A stretch of 8,151 bases of DNA from positions 1-8,151 of the forward strand of contig JAFAWJ010000268.1 in NCBI GenBank assembly GCA_019242065.1, given 5' to 3'. A program made the translations under genes and the position numbers. How positions within the stretch are numbered: position 1 is the stretch's first letter; each line of letters begins with the position of its first letter. Below the pieces are notes generated by a model that ran no database searches, was not told the origin of the DNA, and saw only the letters and a list, made by a program, of their open reading frames with translations. This document shows positions 6,397 through 8,151 of the stretch, in pieces. Source of the stretch: Chloroflexota bacterium. GTDB lineage: Bacteria; Chloroflexota; UBA6077; CF-72.

Positions 6397-7296
6397 TTAC
6401 TCCCAGTTACTCAGAATGTCGTTGACGGCATCATAAGCGGCGTACATCCCCCGCAAGCCGGTGAAGTACTGGACGGTCTGGGTGATGCCGCGAATAATCC
6501 AGTCGGGCGTTAGACCCCAGGCTTTGCCGAGCAGCGCCGCCTCGCGCAAGGCGTCGCGATCGCTGCTCAAGGTGGCGTCGCGCAGCATGAGATAGGGCGC
6601 CACCTGCTTGGGGAGGGTCTTGAGCGCGCGCTCCCACATCAGGCGCTGGACCTTCAGCACCATAGGATCCCAGCGCATGCCGAATTCGACGGATTTCGGC
6701 ACATAGCCGATGGTCCGCTCGTACCAGGCCGTCAGATTGGAGCGATCGAGGTCCGTGAAATCGCTCGTCGACAAGTCCAGTCCCGACCTGAATGCCTCCG
6801 CGTCCGCCGCCCAGCCGGTGGGAAAGATCGGCTGCCCGTCGCCGTCCTGGTAGTCCGGCAGGACGTCGCCGACGGCGTGGTACACATGGCCCAGGCCGCG
6901 CATGCCGGCCACCAGCCGACCGAACATCACGATCTCCATGATCTGGGCGCGGGTGAATCCCAGCCGGTGCAGCACCCGGAACTGGTTACGGATGCCGGTT
7001 TCCCAACCGAGCACCATGTAGCTGTGTAGCTGCTGGACGGAGTTGGGGGTTGCGAACGCGGGATCGTACGCGTCGGGATCGGAGGGCATGGTGCGAAAGA
7101 GCTCGGCGGCCCACCAGTGCAGTTTGGCGAAGTCAGGGGCATAGTCGAGCATGAGGCTCATCGCATACTGGTCGTACAGGGGCCCGCGCCCCGTCCAGCG
7201 CGTAGTGAGGTACGCGTCGATCTCCTGCTGCGTCGTGTGGTCGATACTGGTCAGGTCGAGGCCTCGACCATTCAGATCCCGGACCGATCGGGGCAT
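6397..7296 (-). CDS. Carboxymuconolactone decarboxylase/AhpD-like protein, first paralog
   Basis: This 299-residue protein is clearly paralogous to its downstream neighbour. The two share long identical or near-identical blocks, including SLMLDYAPDFAKLH (47-60), HSYM-x-x-GWETGI (91-102), AGMRGLGHVY (130-139), WYERTIGYVP (191-200), ALKTLPKQVAPYL (224-236) and LREAALLGKAWG (250-261). The C-terminal block resembles CMD/AhpD proteins. There is no cysteine anywhere. H60, H91, E99 and H138 correspond to the conserved His/Glu set of the paralog. I chose the ATG at 7296 because AGGAG lies 5 nt upstream; a TTG at 7311 would swallow that site, and the chosen N-terminus aligns with the paralog around GLDL. 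It is the first gene of the minus-strand run and diverges from the CoA transferase. Function beyond the superfamily is unknown. Confidence 0.79.
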   Translation of the reverse strand: MPRSVRDLNGRGLDLTSIDHTTQQEIDAYLTTRWTGRGPLYDQYAMSLMLDYAPDFAKLHWWAAELFRTMPSDPDAYDPAFATPNSVQQLHSYMVLGWETGIRNQFRVLHRLGFTRAQIMEIVMFGRLVAGMRGLGHVYHAVGDVLPDYQDGDGQPIFPTGWAADAEAFRSGLDLSTSDFTDLDRSNLTAWYERTIGYVPKSVEFGMRWDPMVLKVQRLMWERALKTLPKQVAPYLMLRDATLSSDRDALREAALLGKAWGLTPDWIIRGITQTVQYFTGLRGMYAAYDAVNDILSNWE

Positions 7297-7311
7297 CACT
7301 TCTCCTCGCAA

Positions 7312-7330
7312 ATCGTATAGGCTATCGTAT
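7312..7330. promoter_or_regulatory. Direct and inverted repeat in the divergent intergenic gap, candidate operator
   Basis: The 44-bp gap between the first CMD-like ATG (7296) and the CoA transferase ATG (7341) holds two copies of ATCGTAT, at 7312-7318 and 7324-7330, spaced 5 nt apart. Their junction forms an odd-centred palindrome, ATAG-G-CTAT (7317-7325), similar in form to ATAC-T-GTAT ahead of the GntR gene. One bound protein here could control both directions. Clear -35/-10 pairs are not visible for either gene. Confidence 0.42.
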
Positions 7331-7340
7331 CAGCCAACCC

Positions 7341-8151
7341 ATGACGGGGGCCTTGAGCGGCGTTCGGGTGATCGACTTCGGCCAGTACATCGCTGGCCCG
7401 TTGGCGGCGGTCATGCTGGCCGACAATGGCGCGGAAGTCATACACGTCGATCCGCCGGGCGGTCCGCGCTGGCGACATCCCGCCGACGCGTTTTACAACC
7501 GCGGCAAGCAACGTATCGTCCTCAACCTGAAGGACGCGGCCGACCGCGCGACCGCCACCGCGCTGGTCGAATCGGCAGACGTGGTGATCGAGAACTTCCG
7601 TCCGGGGGTGATGGCACGCCTGGGCCTGTCCGCCGACGCACTGTGTCGACGGCTGCCACACCTGATCTACTGTTCCATTCCGGGCTTCGCCTCGGACGAT
7701 CCGCGGCGGGACGTGCCCGCCTGGGAAGGTGTCGTCGGCGCCGCGACCGACACCTACGCGCGGCTGGACCAGATCGTCACGCCCGCCGAGAACGACGACC
7801 CGACGCGACCGGTCTTCACCGCTTTGCCACTGGCCTCCAACTTCGCCGCCCTGCACGCCGCCACGGCGATTGTCATGGCGCTCATTGCCCGCGAGCGCGA
7901 CGGCGTTGGACAGCGCATCGAAGTGCCCATGTTCGACGCGATGTTCGAGCTCATCGGCGCCAACGGCATTTCGGTCGACGGCGACTATCGCATGGCACGC
8001 TCGCGCGGCTCACGGACGTTTGTGTGTGCTGACGGACGGCGCATCCTGTGTAATGCCACCAGCACACCCCGGTTTCAGCGCTGGTTTGCCGAAGCCAGTG
8101 GCGCGGCTGAACCCTCGGCGGCGCTGTTTCTGACGCGATCCGCGTTCGAGT
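7341..8151 (+). CDS. Class III CoA transferase (CaiB/BaiF family), C-terminus cut off by window edge
   Basis: This frame is open for 270 residues from the ATG at 7341 to the window edge. It matches the class III CoA-transferase family (PF02515), which moves CoA between carboxylic acids or racemises acyl-CoAs. Typical blocks are LSGVRVIDFGQYIAGPLAAVMLADNGAEVIHVD (about 5-37), NRGKQRIVLNLKD (53-65), ADVVIENFRPGVMARLGL (79-96) and IYCSIPGF (109-116), then RERDGVGQRIEVPMFDAM (184-201). In the family a catalytic Asp (Asp169 of formyl-CoA transferase) precedes the helix leading to that last block. Here the matching stretch reads PLASNFAALHAA, with N167 where Asp is expected. No ribosome site precedes the ATG and no other in-frame start is close. 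Full-length relatives are about 380-450 residues, or about 800 when doubled, so at least the last third is missing. Family is firm; activity is uncertain. Confidence 0.9.
   Translation, partial: MTGALSGVRVIDFGQYIAGPLAAVMLADNGAEVIHVDPPGGPRWRHPADAFYNRGKQRIVLNLKDAADRATATALVESADVVIENFRPGVMARLGLSADALCRRLPHLIYCSIPGFASDDPRRDVPAWEGVVGAATDTYARLDQIVTPAENDDPTRPVFTALPLASNFAALHAATAIVMALIARERDGVGQRIEVPMFDAMFELIGANGISVDGDYRMARSRGSRTFVCADGRRILCNATSTPRFQRWFAEASGAAEPSAALFLTRSAFE

Noticed and set aside
7297..7311. TTG start at 7311 for the first CMD-like gene
   Set aside because: It would encode the AGGAG ribosome site itself; the ATG at 7296 is 5 nt behind that site.
7151..8032. Plus-strand frame of 293 codons overlapping the first CMD-like gene and the CoA transferase
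   Set aside because: It is out of frame with the recognisable CoA transferase and very Arg-rich; the transferase frame starting at 7341 has full family motifs.

Overview
The window reads as a dense, GC-rich bacterial catabolic gene cluster. Its eight minus-strand genes lie head-to-tail from about 7296 down to the left edge, and one plus-strand gene diverges from them and runs off the right edge. There are no RNA genes, insertion sequences, CRISPR arrays or phage genes. The Ala/Pro/Thr linker with TQP repeats behind the lipobox of the substrate-binding protein, and the mix of amidohydrolase, CubicO-type hydrolase, CaiB-type CoA transferase and carboxymuconolactone-decarboxylase-like (CMD-like) genes, suggest a Chloroflexota-like soil or aquatic bacterium. 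An actinobacterial origin cannot be excluded. This is inference from protein style, not a phylogenetic result.

Right part (5540-8151): a class III CoA transferase (plus strand, 3' end missing) diverges from two adjacent paralogous CMD-like genes across a 44-bp gap that holds a direct repeat. The two paralogs share long identical blocks, contain no cysteine, and each looks internally duplicated.

Middle (2063-5536): a D-2-hydroxyacid dehydrogenase (GTG start 3 nt after the second CMD-like gene), a Tat/lipoprotein-type oligopeptide-family substrate-binding protein with no permease or ATPase genes in view, and a GntR/FCD-type regulator. A perfect odd-centred 9-bp palindrome lies between the last two.

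Left part (1-2062): a 107-nt gap with a 9-bp hairpin and an AT-rich palindromic element, then a 58-residue FmdB-type zinc-ribbon protein, a CubicO/beta-lactamase-fold serine hydrolase and a family-2 amidohydrolase whose C-terminus is outside the window. Spacing here is 3 nt and then a 16-nt overlap, typical of a translationally coupled operon.

Together the genes could take up a small organic compound, hydrolyse an ester or amide bond, activate an acid as its CoA ester, and perform a decarboxylation or hydration and a 2-oxo/2-hydroxy acid interconversion under GntR control. The substrate cannot be read from the sequence. The best candidates for something undescribed are the cysteine-free doubled CMD-like pair, a CoA transferase with Asn where catalytic Asp is expected, and the short palindromic sites flanking the regulator and the divergent start.
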